DNA from: Methylobacter sp.
GTDB taxonomy: Bacteria > Pseudomonadota > Gammaproteobacteria > Methylococcales > Methylomonadaceae
Assembly (NCBI GenBank): GCA_028716975.1
Contig: JAQUOU010000002.1
Coordinates: forward strand, 176,841 to 240,840
Direction of reading: 5' to 3'
Length of the DNA stretch: 64,000 nt
The notes beneath the pieces are model-generated. The model did no database searches and was not told the DNA's origin. It saw only the letters and a list, made by a program, of their open reading frames with translations. Shown here one piece after another: positions 8,706 through 17,077 of the stretch. The translations under genes were made by a program, and so were the position numbers. Each line of letters starts with the position of its first letter. Positions within the stretch are counted from its first letter, which is position 1.

Positions 8706-9953
8706 TTATATTCGATCATCCGACTGCCGGTTTTTTTCAATTTTTAATATACAAATAATAGCAATCGCCATTGCAATTCCTAAGCGGTGACTCCCCGCAT
8801 AAGGACTCATAATTACGTTTCCAGCTGATGAGAATAAAATCAGAGTGATTAATAACGTCAGATAGCCAAATGGACGGTCAAAAACTACGTATTTTAGAGA
8901 TTTAATCAAGTGATAAAAGAAAAACAAAAAGAAAAACGCGGCTAAAACTCCGCCTTCCATCCAGCTTTGCAGAATTTGAGAATGTGCCATGAAACTTTGG
9001 CTGTGAAGAATATTGCTTTGTCCCATCTGGCGTAGTCCGCGATCTGTTTCCTTATGAAACATAGCCGCGTATTTCTTGGTGCCTTCACCCCAAGAGCCAA
9101 AGCCCAGTAAAGGTGAGTCACTTACAGCGATAATACCAATTTTTATTGCTTCAAAGCGCACCGTGTTCGATGAGCCTCTTCGGTTGCTATATTCATCACC
9201 CGTTTGTGTCATAGCGATTAAAATTATCGAGATTACAACTGCTCCCGCCACAAAAATTGTGGTTAAGCTTTTTATGCTGATATGCAATTTTTCTGGATTT
9301 GCATTGCGGATCCATAATATTCCGGCCAGGATTAGGCACGATGACCCAAGCCCCCGGGTATCCATATAAATACTAAAGATACCGATACATATAAGTAAGC
9401 CAATCGATAGTAGATTTGGTATAAAATAGCCAATAGCTAATACACTCATTACCGTAGCGTTACCGTATCCAAATTTCCAGGTACCGTTATCCAGTAAAGT
9501 GCCGTTAATTCTCAAGTAGATTAAGGACCCGATGGCGGTTCCTAAAATATACCACCAGAGATAACGTTTATCACTGCCTGCTAGGATTGCCAGAGCTAAA
9601 AAATCACTCAGCAGTACGACGTTACGTCCCCATGCACGTAGATAGTTTGATGGGGAAGTTCCAGCGACTAAGTCAGAAATTATATATCCCATCATCATAC
9701 TCATCCATGCAAGTGAAAAACCCCAAAATATAGGCTGTTTAAGTACAGGTATAGTTTTGCCAGACAACAGTAACATTACGGCAAGTATTGGTAGTAATAA
9801 CTCCGCTACATACAGCTCACCCATTAAATTTAGAATATATTGGGAAGGCAAGCCACAAATAAAGACAAACAGGCTGAAAAAAGTAATGTTCAGCTTATCA
9901 GGATTCTTACTGAGTTTTAGACTAACTGGTTGCGTTATGGCAATTGACATCAT
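8706..9953 (-). CDS. O-antigen ligase/polymerase family membrane protein
   Basis: The 415-aa protein has about 10-12 membrane helices and a large periplasmic loop near residues 255-315. That loop is preceded by PLLGFGSWGEG and contains HSQSFMAHSQILQSWMEGG. This layout is that of the WaaL/Wzy superfamily (GFG motif and HSxxL-like stretch). It either polymerises repeat units made in this locus or ligates glycan to an acceptor; sequence alone does not separate the two. With the flippase and WcaJ-like transferase in the same locus, a Wzy-type polymerase is a reasonable inference. An IS5-family element sits 33 bp upstream of its start and may have separated it from its original promoter. Confidence 0.8.
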   Translation of the reverse strand: MMSIAITQPVSLKLSKNPDKLNITFFSLFVFICGLPSQYILNLMGELYVAELLLPILAVMLLLSGKTIPVLKQPIFWGFSLAWMSMMMGYIISDLVAGTSPSNYLRAWGRNVVLLSDFLALAILAGSDKRYLWWYILGTAIGSLIYLRINGTLLDNGTWKFGYGNATVMSVLAIGYFIPNLLSIGLLICIGIFSIYMDTRGLGSSCLILAGILWIRNANPEKLHISIKSLTTIFVAGAVVISIILIAMTQTGDEYSNRRGSSNTVRFEAIKIGIIAVSDSPLLGFGSWGEGTKKYAAMFHKETDRGLRQMGQSNILHSQSFMAHSQILQSWMEGGVLAAFFFLFFFYHLIKSLKYVVFDRPFGYLTLLITLILFSSAGNVIMSPYAGSHRLGIAMAIAIICILKIEKNRQSDDRI

Positions 9954-9985
9954 TAGAGTACTTGTTAAGATTCTATTTTTATTTA

Positions 9986-10935
9986 GAGCTTATCCGTAAA
10001 TAATATTAGGTTGATTTTGCCGTTTTATTTTACGAAAAACAATCACAGCAGCCGCCAGCATCAATAGCCCGATATAACTACGCGCCTTTTTTTCATAGCG
10101 AACCAAGATTTTCCGAAATCGATTGAACCAGGAATGGCAAACTTCAACAATCCACCGCTTTGGTTTGAAATCAGGGTTCTTGGCTTTTTCTTCGATCTCT
10201 TCGCCGCGTGGTCGGATATGAGGAACATAGGCTCTATCCAACACCTCCTGTTTTGCTTGTATGCCAACATATCCCGCATCCAGGCAAAGATTTTGCTCTT
10301 TATCGCCTTCGTCATTAGGTCGTTCTATGATAATGCCGTCTAAGGTCGCCGCCAGCAGTTTAACATCATGATTATTGGCACCGCTGATCACAATCGACAG
10401 CGGAACTCCCTTTTTATCGGTCAGGATACTTCGCTTACAGCCGTTTTTTCCTCGATCCGTCGGATTTTTACCCATAGCTTCCACAGCCAAAGGGGCTTTT
10501 ACCATTGCCCCATCAAGGCTTTGCCATTCCCATGCAATACCTTCCATGTCCTCGTATTCCAGCAGACCGCTTTTCCATAGAATTTCAAACACGCCTGCCG
10601 CTTCCCAGTCCAGAAAGTACTGATGTACAGAACTGCTACTCCCAAATTCACTGTTGGGTAAGGCCTTCCCTTGACAACCGGTCCGTAACCCATACATGAT
10701 CCCTTCAAAAATCTTCCTCGGCGATTGTGGCTTTCTTCCGCCTCCGGCTTTACGCTGATAGGCTTTGCCAGCGTTCCGTAGGCGTTTGGGTATTAATGGC
10801 TCTACGCGCACCCGGAATTCATCTGAAACCTTCCAACTAACTAATCTTTTCATAACATTACGATCCTGTCGGTGAAAATCGTAATTTTTTTATACACAGA
10901 TATTTCTTATCAACTACTTATTTACGGATAAGTTC
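9986..10935 (-). mobile_element. Intact IS5-family insertion sequence
   Basis: The terminal inverted repeats are 9986-10003 (GAGCTTATCCGTAAATAA) and 10918-10935 (GAACTTATCCGTAAATAA when read inward), 17 of 18 matching. Both are flanked by TTA (9983-9985 and 10936-10938), a 3-bp target duplication of the TNA type seen in a subgroup of IS5 elements. The element is about 950 bp with one transposase gene whose stop codon lies in the left repeat. It splits the polysaccharide locus between the WcaJ-like gene and the polymerase/ligase gene. It looks complete and may be active. Confidence 0.92.
9990..10853 (-). CDS. IS5-family DDE transposase
   Basis: The 287-aa protein begins with a DUF4096-type N-terminal domain (WKVSDEFRVRVEPLIPKR, then a basic GGGRKP stretch and IFEGIMYGLRTGCQGKAL). 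The DDE catalytic domain follows: first Asp in SLDGAMVKAP, second Asp in LCLDAGYVG, and Glu in VRYEKKARSYIGL. All three acidic residues are present and the frame is uninterrupted. It catalyses cut-and-paste movement of its own element. The stop codon TAA lies within the left terminal inverted repeat, as in many compact IS5 elements. Confidence 0.93.
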   Translation of the reverse strand: MKRLVSWKVSDEFRVRVEPLIPKRLRNAGKAYQRKAGGGRKPQSPRKIFEGIMYGLRTGCQGKALPNSEFGSSSSVHQYFLDWEAAGVFEILWKSGLLEYEDMEGIAWEWQSLDGAMVKAPLAVEAMGKNPTDRGKNGCKRSILTDKKGVPLSIVISGANNHDVKLLAATLDGIIIERPNDEGDKEQNLCLDAGYVGIQAKQEVLDRAYVPHIRPRGEEIEEKAKNPDFKPKRWIVEVCHSWFNRFRKILVRYEKKARSYIGLLMLAAAVIVFRKIKRQNQPNIIYG

Positions 10936-11430
10936 TTAGAAAGAAAAAATCTTGTTTTATGGGAAGCTCTAAAAATAAGTTACACCCATGCTTCGACAAG
11001 CTCAGCACGAACGTAACTCATTGATAATGTTATAACCGTTCGTGCTGAGCTTGTCGAAGCACTGTATTATTAGAGGTTACCTTATGATTGTTTCGTTTGT
11101 GATTTGAAGATAAATAAACTGATTGCTAATATTCCTTCAAAGGAATCAGTTAAAAGACTCAACCATTGATTCATACCTAGCGCATAAAGTTGATGAATCT
11201 CCTCTCAAATCCCCTCAATTGCTAAAAACAGTAACGCCTTTAGCAGAACAGAAAAAATCTATGTTCATTAAGCTATATAAATAATAAATAGCCCATAAAT
11301 CACCAGTTCCAAACCATTATAAGTTTGGGGGGTGATAAAAACTGCCCAAGTGTAACCTAACCCGTTGCTAATATGCCAGAAAAATCGATAATTCATATTA
11401 GCCGGTATTCATTATCAAGTATTTCTTTTT
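10936..11430. other. Intergenic with long palindrome
   Basis: This is the 495-bp gap between the IS5 element and the WcaJ-like gene. The only structure I can support is the palindromic repeat at 10990-11060. The remainder, 11100-11430, is AT-rich with no credible gene. Confidence 0.5.
10990..11060. repeat. Palindromic dispersed repeat, 24-bp arms
   Basis: The arms 10990-11013 and 11037-11060 are perfect inverted copies (core TTCGACAAGCTCAGCACGAA) separated by 23 bp. The same core occurs in variant form at 37490-37514 and several times at 47693-47890. It is a REP-like dispersed palindrome that would form a strong hairpin in RNA. It could terminate or stabilise transcripts. Confidence 0.85.
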
Positions 11431-12897
11431 TCAATACGCCTGATTACCCGAAAATCCTTTAAAAATAGTAATAAAGACTATTTTCACATCCAGCCATAAT
11501 GACCATTGTTTAATGTATTCCAGGTCATGGTGGACTCTTGCTTCCATTTTATCCAGAGTGTCTGTTTCGCCTCGGCAGCCATTGATTTGCGCTTGGCCGG
11601 TTATGCCGGGCTTTACTTTGTGGCGCAGCATGTAGCCTTGAATATGTTTGCGGTAATGTTCATTATGGGCAACGGCGTGGGGCCTGGGGCCGACGACTGA
11701 CATTTGTCCTTGCAGTACGTTAAAAAACTGGGGTAATTCGTCTAATGACGTTTTGCGTAAAAAAGCGCCGAAAGGCGTGACCCGGGAATCATTTAGCGTA
11801 GCTTGTTTTACATTATCTCCGTTTTCACAAACGCTCATGGTGCGGAATTTTAAAACTTCGATTTTTTCACCATTGATGCCGTAACGCACCTGCTTGAAAA
11901 TAACCGGTCCTGGTGAAGTTAGCTTAATTATTATGCCGATAACCACCATTGGTAAACTGATTAAGGGCAGAATGATAGCGCATAAGAACAGGTCTTCAAG
12001 GCGTTTAAGTATGCCGTCGAATGCGGTGAAAGGGGTGTCGAATACACTAACGACAGGTATGCCTTGCACGTTACTCCATTTGGACTGAATGAGGTTGAAG
12101 GTGAAAAAGTCGGGTACGATATTAACCGAGACAGTACTATCAGCTAACTTGTTAATCATGTCACTGATACGTTTTTCGGCACACAAGGGCAAGGTAATAT
12201 AGATATGATCAACCTTGCCCTGTTGAGCATCATGCAGCAGTTCTTCGAACTTTCCCACCGTTTGAGATTGCGAATCGTTGTTTATAGCCGCGCGGCGACT
12301 GGGATCCTTTATCCGATCGAAATCAAGCCGGCGATTGGGGTTGTTGGTTCTGTCGTCGTAATAACCCTTAAAATTGTAACCAAGCCAGGGCATCTGCGAG
12401 ATTGCAGTTTCTAAACGTTTACCTAAATGATTGGCGCCGAGTATGGCATAAGTTCTGGAGTTTAAGCCGTGCCTGCGCAGAAACGCTAAAATCAATCTTC
12501 TGATGGTATGGGTTAGTATTATGAGGGCCGGTACTAAGGGTAGAAAAAGCTGTATGCTCTCTTCGGAATAAATATAGCTATAAGGGTCATCGAAAAAAAA
12601 TATGCAGATGACTATAAGCACGAAAGCGGCTATCCATGATAGTAGAATACGCACTGCTTCATCAAACATCGGTTCACCACGCCAGCCTTGATAAAGATCA
12701 TTATATTCAGCAAAAATACCGAATAATATTATGCAGCCCATGCCTGGTAATAAATAATCCTGGTTGAGGGGCACATCATAATAGTTCATCGATATATACA
12801 GGGAAACTAATATTAAACCGCTATCGAAAGCGCGACTTAAAGCATTTAATGTGGAATAAGAGGGTCGAATAGGGACAAGAGATCTTTCCTGGTTCAT
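11431..12897 (-). CDS. Undecaprenyl-phosphate sugar phosphotransferase, WcaJ-like
   Basis: This 488-aa membrane protein has four N-terminal helices, a central CoA-binding-like Rossmann region (YAILGANHLGKRL), a further membrane segment near residue 300, and a C-terminal bacterial sugar transferase domain. That domain carries LEVLKFRTM-like and KTSLDELPQFFNVL motifs, SVVGPRPHAVAHN, and PGITGQAQING. It is the polyisoprenylphosphate hexose-1-phosphate transferase family that starts exopolysaccharide or O-unit assembly by moving a sugar phosphate to undecaprenyl phosphate. Its position at the upstream end of the locus fits the initiating role. Glucose-1-phosphate is the commonest donor in this subfamily. 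Confidence 0.92.
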   Translation of the reverse strand: MNQERSLVPIRPSYSTLNALSRAFDSGLILVSLYISMNYYDVPLNQDYLLPGMGCIILFGIFAEYNDLYQGWRGEPMFDEAVRILLSWIAAFVLIVICIFFFDDPYSYIYSEESIQLFLPLVPALIILTHTIRRLILAFLRRHGLNSRTYAILGANHLGKRLETAISQMPWLGYNFKGYYDDRTNNPNRRLDFDRIKDPSRRAAINNDSQSQTVGKFEELLHDAQQGKVDHIYITLPLCAEKRISDMINKLADSTVSVNIVPDFFTFNLIQSKWSNVQGIPVVSVFDTPFTAFDGILKRLEDLFLCAIILPLISLPMVVIGIIIKLTSPGPVIFKQVRYGINGEKIEVLKFRTMSVCENGDNVKQATLNDSRVTPFGAFLRKTSLDELPQFFNVLQGQMSVVGPRPHAVAHNEHYRKHIQGYMLRHKVKPGITGQAQINGCRGETDTLDKMEARVHHDLEYIKQWSLWLDVKIVFITIFKGFSGNQAY

Positions 12898-13411
12898 TAA
12901 TGTTTCAGTCTATTCTAGGGGTTTGTGTTTTAAGGAGCTTATTCATGATGACTTGTAATCACTATATCATAGCTATATAAATTTTAGGTTGATTAAGATA
13001 ATTCCTGTATTTTATAAAGTATATCAATTGTTTTTGGCAAAAAACGATTTTTAGGTAAATTTATAAATTGGGACTTTTAAATTAAAGACAAGCCTCTTTC
13101 CAAAATAGATAATGGACTCATTCAATTTTTAGTCTGCAAAGATTTTTTGTTCCAGCCTACGTTTAATTAATAAAATCCTCGGTATTTTGTGATTGCATAA
13201 TCAAGCTAGGGAAAGTAGTGTTCGGGCTTAAATAGACATTCAGGATCTGCTGATTTTATCGGTTTTCCATGTAATACCCAGTAAGCAGGGCGCTGGAGTT
13301 TATGAATTATCTAGGATAATGATCGAGGGTTAACACAAAACTATACAACTAAGCCGGGGGATTGGCTTTTTAGCTGCACAAAAAAATGATACCCTATATT
13401 TTAGAAAAGAA
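12898..13411. other. Intergenic, no gene seen
   Basis: About 510 bp separate the WcaJ-like gene from the tRNA. The sequence is AT-rich and presumably holds the promoter for the leftward polysaccharide transcript. I cannot pick a convincing -35/-10 pair and see no coding frame or strong repeat. Confidence 0.4.
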
Positions 13412-13498
13412 TGGTGCCGAGGAGAGGACTTGAACCTCCACGGGGTTGCCCCCACTAGCACCTGAAGCTAGCGTGTCTACCAATTTCACCACCTCGGC
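13412..13498 (-). tRNA. tRNA-Leu (anticodon CAG)
   Basis: The minus strand reads GCCGAGGTGGTGAAATTGG through to CCTCTCCTCGGCACCA, an 87-nt class II tRNA with a long variable arm (TGGGGGCAACCCCG). The acceptor stem GCCGAGG pairs with CCTCGGC and the 3' CCA is encoded. The anticodon loop TTCAGGT between CTAGC and GCTAG gives anticodon CAG, decoding CUG leucine. The T loop GGTTCAAGTCC is canonical. Confidence 0.96.
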
Positions 13499-13684
13499 GG
13501 AGGTTGCTGAAAGCAAAGTGAGGAGGGCACTATACCTAATCAGTGCTGCATTTGTCAATTCAAACCCGAAGTTTGAAAACTTAATTGTTTCGGGTTACCC
13601 GCGTCATACATACCGGACGGATAGAGAAGTTTTTTACATAATATTCAAAGGGTTTTCTCATTTCAATTCTAATCGATAGGCTAA
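13499..13684. other. Spacer between tRNA-Leu and MITE
   Basis: About 185 bp with no credible gene. It should contain the promoter of the leftward tRNA-Leu gene. I cannot define its boxes with confidence. Confidence 0.35.
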
Positions 13685-13921
13685 TTCTACTTTGTCAGAT
13701 TACATGTCCTGTAATTTTCAAGATCGTCATTCCGGCAAGGATTGCCGGACTAATTCGCCAGGAGCGAATTTGGATGTGCATCGCACAGGGCGAAGCCCGA
13801 ACCGCAGGGAGGCGGTGAGCAATCCAGAGTCCAGGGATAGGTTTGAGCTTGCCATCCCTGGCGCTGGATACCCGCTTCCCGCCGGGCATGACGAGCTTTC
13901 GTAGAATCTGACAAAGTAGAA
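13685..13921. mobile_element. MITE-like element, copy 1 (complete)
   Basis: The ends are perfect 17-bp inverted repeats: TTCTACTTTGTCAGATT at 13685-13701 and its complement at 13905-13921. They are flanked by a direct 4-bp duplication CTAA (13681-13684 and 13922-13925). The 237-bp interior has no transposase. It carries nested palindromes such as GGCAAGGATTGCC and AATTCGCCAGGAGCGAATT. A second full copy is at 56217-56505 in the opposite orientation and a partial one is near 18940-19241. It is a non-autonomous element family, placed 60 bp upstream of rnr. Confidence 0.85.
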
Positions 13922-13985
13922 CTAAGCATGTATCATAGGAAATATATAGCTTATTGTAACCACTATTCAGGTATTCCATTATTAA

Positions 13986-16241
13986 ATGACCTCGAAGTCT
14001 AAAAAAGACGTTGATTTTAGTTCAACAAAAGATCCATACGCCCAGCGTGAAGCTGAAAAGTATGAAAATCCGATTCCCAGCCGGGAATTGATTCTCCAGC
14101 TTATCGAACATACCGGCAAACCCTTGCGCCGTTCGGATATTGCAGAAGCATTCTCCCTAGAAGCTGAAGACCAGATGGAGGCGCTTCGCCGCAGGCTTCG
14201 GGCTATGGAAAGGGATGGGCAGTTGTTATTTAACCGGGCGCAGCAATATTGCCTGGTTAATAACAAGGATTTAATTGTCGGTCGTATTATTGGTCATGCC
14301 GATGGCTTCGGTTTTATCAAGCCGGATGATGGCTCGGATGATTTATTTTTATCGCCCAGGGAAATGAATCCGTTACTGCATAATGACAGGGCGCTTGTTC
14401 GTATCGCCGGGATTGATAAAAAAGGCCGCCGCGAAGGGGCTGTTGTCGATATTCTGGAAAGGAATACGCATCAGGTTGTAGGACGTCTTTATAAGGAAGA
14501 CGGTTTTACCTATGTCGTACCTGATAATAAAAATATAGCGCAAACAATCCTTATTCAAAAAGGCGGCGCCGGCAAAGCCAAGCAGGGGCAAATTGTTATT
14601 GCCGAAATTGTCGAGCAACCTACTAAACTGCGGCAGCCTATTGGCCGGATCATCGAAATATTGGGTGATCATCTGGCGCCGGGCATGGAAATTGAAATGG
14701 CGATTCATTCTCATGGCTTGCCTCATAAATGGCCGGAAGAATTGCTGGAAGAAATCAAGCCGCTGGCCAATGATGTGCCCGAATCCGCCAAAGAAAACCG
14801 GGTTGATTTGCGAAAAATCCCCCTGGTGACCATTGACGGTGAAGATGCGCGGGATTTTGATGATGCCGTTTATTGCCAGAAAACCCCGAAAGGCTGGAAG
14901 TTACTAGTTGCCATTGCCGATGTTTCATATTATGTAGCAATTAATACGGCATTAGATAAGGAAGCGCAAAACCGCAGTACTTCGGTGTATTTTCCGGAAC
15001 AAGTTATTCCCATGTTGCCGGAAATATTGTCTAACGGATTATGCTCGCTCAATCCTCAGGTTGACCGTTTATGCATGGTCTGTGAAGTGCTTATAGATCA
15101 GCAGGGGCAAGTCACGCGGTCACGCTTTTTTGAAGGGGTGATGAGTTCGCATGCCCGATTGACCTATACCGACGTTGCAAAAATACTGGTCGAAGGGGAT
15201 AAGGAATTATCGGAAAAATATAAATCCTTAATGCCGCATTTACAGCAGTTATACGCGCTTTATAAAGTGATGCGCATAAGCCGCGAACAACGCGGGGCGA
15301 TGGATTTTGATACTCAGGAAACCCGGATTATTTTTGGCGCCGAACGTAAAATCGAAAAAATAGTGCCGGTGGTGCGTAATGACGCTCATAAACTGATTGA
15401 AGAATTTATGATTACCGCCAATATGGCGGCGGCACGCTATCTGAATAATAAAAAAATACCCAAACTGTTACGCGTACACGAAGGACCGAGCGCAGATAAA
15501 CTACTTAACCTGAAAACTTTTTTAGGTGAGCTGGGATTAAGATTAGGCGGCGGCGCCAAGCCCACACCGCTGGATTACATGCATTTGATTGAGTCGATAA
15601 AAGACCGACCGGATGCCCACTTGATACAGACCGTTTTATTACGCTCAATGTCACAGGCGGTTTACAGTCCCGAGTTAAAAGGCCATTTTGGCCTGGCGCT
15701 TGAGGCTTACGCACATTTTACTTCCCCTATTCGACGATATCCCGATTTACTGGTGCATAGAGCTATCCGGCATTGTTTGCAAGGTAAAGCCGTGGAAAGT
15801 TTTCACTACGGCTTCCCTGATATGGTCACTTTGGGGGAACAATGTTCCGCCAATGAGCGACGCGCCGATGATGCGACGCGCGACGTCATCAGTTGGCTTA
15901 AATGTGAATATATGATGGATAAGGTCGGGGAGGAATTTCCCGGCATTATTTCAGCCGTCACTTCGTTTGGATTCTTTGTCGAATTAGCCGAAATCTATGT
16001 TGAAGGTTTGGTTCATATCAGTAATCTGGGCCAGGATTATTTTCATTTTGACCCGACCAGCCATCAGCTGAAAGGAGAGCGCACCAATATTAATTTCCGC
16101 TTGGGCGACAGTGTAAAAGTTAAGGTTACCCGTGTTGACCTTGATGAGAAAAAGATCGATTTTGAACTGGTGCTAAAGCAAAGTTCGGCAAAAAAGGCAG
16201 ACATCAGCAATAAGCCTCGGAAAAGACGGAATAAAAAATGA
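13986..16241 (+). CDS. rnr: Ribonuclease R
   Basis: This 3'-5' exoribonuclease degrades structured RNA and takes part in rRNA/tRNA quality control. The 751-aa protein has an N-terminal helix-turn-helix region (residues about 30-85), cold-shock/OB domains, and the RNB catalytic domain with DGEDARDFDDAVY (metal-binding Asp cluster) near residue 287. It also has HFTSPIRRYPDLLVHR, and a C-terminal S1 domain (GIISAVTSFGFFVEL, VEGLVHISNL) followed by a basic tail. The length is normal for RNase R and the S1 plus basic tail separates it from RNase II. It overlaps rlmB by 4 bp (ATGA), the same pairing as in many gammaproteobacteria. A MITE lies just upstream. Confidence 0.96.
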   Translation: MTSKSKKDVDFSSTKDPYAQREAEKYENPIPSRELILQLIEHTGKPLRRSDIAEAFSLEAEDQMEALRRRLRAMERDGQLLFNRAQQYCLVNNKDLIVGRIIGHADGFGFIKPDDGSDDLFLSPREMNPLLHNDRALVRIAGIDKKGRREGAVVDILERNTHQVVGRLYKEDGFTYVVPDNKNIAQTILIQKGGAGKAKQGQIVIAEIVEQPTKLRQPIGRIIEILGDHLAPGMEIEMAIHSHGLPHKWPEELLEEIKPLANDVPESAKENRVDLRKIPLVTIDGEDARDFDDAVYCQKTPKGWKLLVAIADVSYYVAINTALDKEAQNRSTSVYFPEQVIPMLPEILSNGLCSLNPQVDRLCMVCEVLIDQQGQVTRSRFFEGVMSSHARLTYTDVAKILVEGDKELSEKYKSLMPHLQQLYALYKVMRISREQRGAMDFDTQETRIIFGAERKIEKIVPVVRNDAHKLIEEFMITANMAAARYLNNKKIPKLLRVHEGPSADKLLNLKTFLGELGLRLGGGAKPTPLDYMHLIESIKDRPDAHLIQTVLLRSMSQAVYSPELKGHFGLALEAYAHFTSPIRRYPDLLVHRAIRHCLQGKAVESFHYGFPDMVTLGEQCSANERRADDATRDVISWLKCEYMMDKVGEEFPGIISAVTSFGFFVELAEIYVEGLVHISNLGQDYFHFDPTSHQLKGERTNINFRLGDSVKVKVTRVDLDEKKIDFELVLKQSSAKKADISNKPRKRRNKK

Positions 16242-16978
16242 GGCTAAGCAAAATATTCGGTCTGCATTCCGTGCAGGCGGCTTTGGATTATTCGCCCAAA
16301 AAGATCAATAAAGCCTGGATTGATGCCCAGCGGCAAGACAAACGCCTGGCGCAGGTTGTTGATGATTTATTATCACTCGGCATAGAGCCTGAAAAAGCCG
16401 ACAGGAAAAAGCTGGATCGTTTTGCTGAAGGTAACAATCATCAAGGGATTGTGATTGAAGTTGAGATGCCGGGCGAGTTATCGGAAAGCGATTTAAAAAC
16501 GGCGGTGGAAAATCTGTCGGAAACAGCCCTGTTCCTGGTGCTGGATAATGTTCAGGACCCGCATAATCTCGGGGCCTGTCTTAGAACCGCTGATGCGGCG
16601 GGAGTACATGGCGTTATTGTTACCAAAGACAATGCGACAGGGATCACGCCGACTGTCTGTAAAGTGGCCAGCGGCGCGGCTGAAACGGTTCCGGTTTATC
16701 AGGTTACTAATTTATCGAGAACCTTGCGCTGGCTAAAAGAACAGGGCATCTGGATTATGGGTGCTGCCGGAGAAACAACACAATCCGTCTATAAAACCGA
16801 TTTTACCGTACCGCTGGCTTTTGTTCTGGGAGCTGAAGGTAAAGGCTTAAGACGTTTGACCAGGGAGCAATGTGATGTATTGGTGTCTGTGCCCATGCTG
16901 GGCCAGGTAAAAAGTCTTAATTTGTCTGTGGCTACCGGCGTACTGCTCTATGAAACGGTCAGACAGCGATCAAGTTAA
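16238..16978 (+). CDS. rlmB: 23S rRNA (guanosine-2'-O)-methyltransferase RlmB
   Basis: RlmB methylates the ribose of G2251 in the peptidyl-transferase loop of 23S rRNA. The 246-aa SpoU-family protein has the N-terminal substrate-binding domain (FGLHSVQAALD). The three SPOUT motifs follow: VLDNVQDPHNLGACLRTAD, FVLGAEGKGLRRL and SLNLSVATGVLLYE, which form the knotted SAM site. The length is normal. Its ATG overlaps the rnr stop, so the two are co-translated. No Rho-independent terminator is obvious after it. Confidence 0.96.
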   Translation: MRLSKIFGLHSVQAALDYSPKKINKAWIDAQRQDKRLAQVVDDLLSLGIEPEKADRKKLDRFAEGNNHQGIVIEVEMPGELSESDLKTAVENLSETALFLVLDNVQDPHNLGACLRTADAAGVHGVIVTKDNATGITPTVCKVASGAAETVPVYQVTNLSRTLRWLKEQGIWIMGAAGETTQSVYKTDFTVPLAFVLGAEGKGLRRLTREQCDVLVSVPMLGQVKSLNLSVATGVLLYETVRQRSS

Positions 16979-17077
16979 GTTCTCCTGATAAGGATGTAAT
17001 CAAATCGTAATGTGTATTGAGTCGGTTGTGATTTAAACTGGATCTGGGTCAGGTTTACCAACAGATTGTATTAGCTT

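Noticed and set aside
9076-9369. 97-aa plus-strand frame in the O-antigen polymerase/ligase gene
   Set aside because: Antisense shadow of a membrane protein gene.
13692-13979. Short frames on both strands in the MITE (13692-13904 and 13695-13979)
   Set aside because: Equivalent frames recur in the other MITE copies because the repeat is palindromic, not because it codes for protein.
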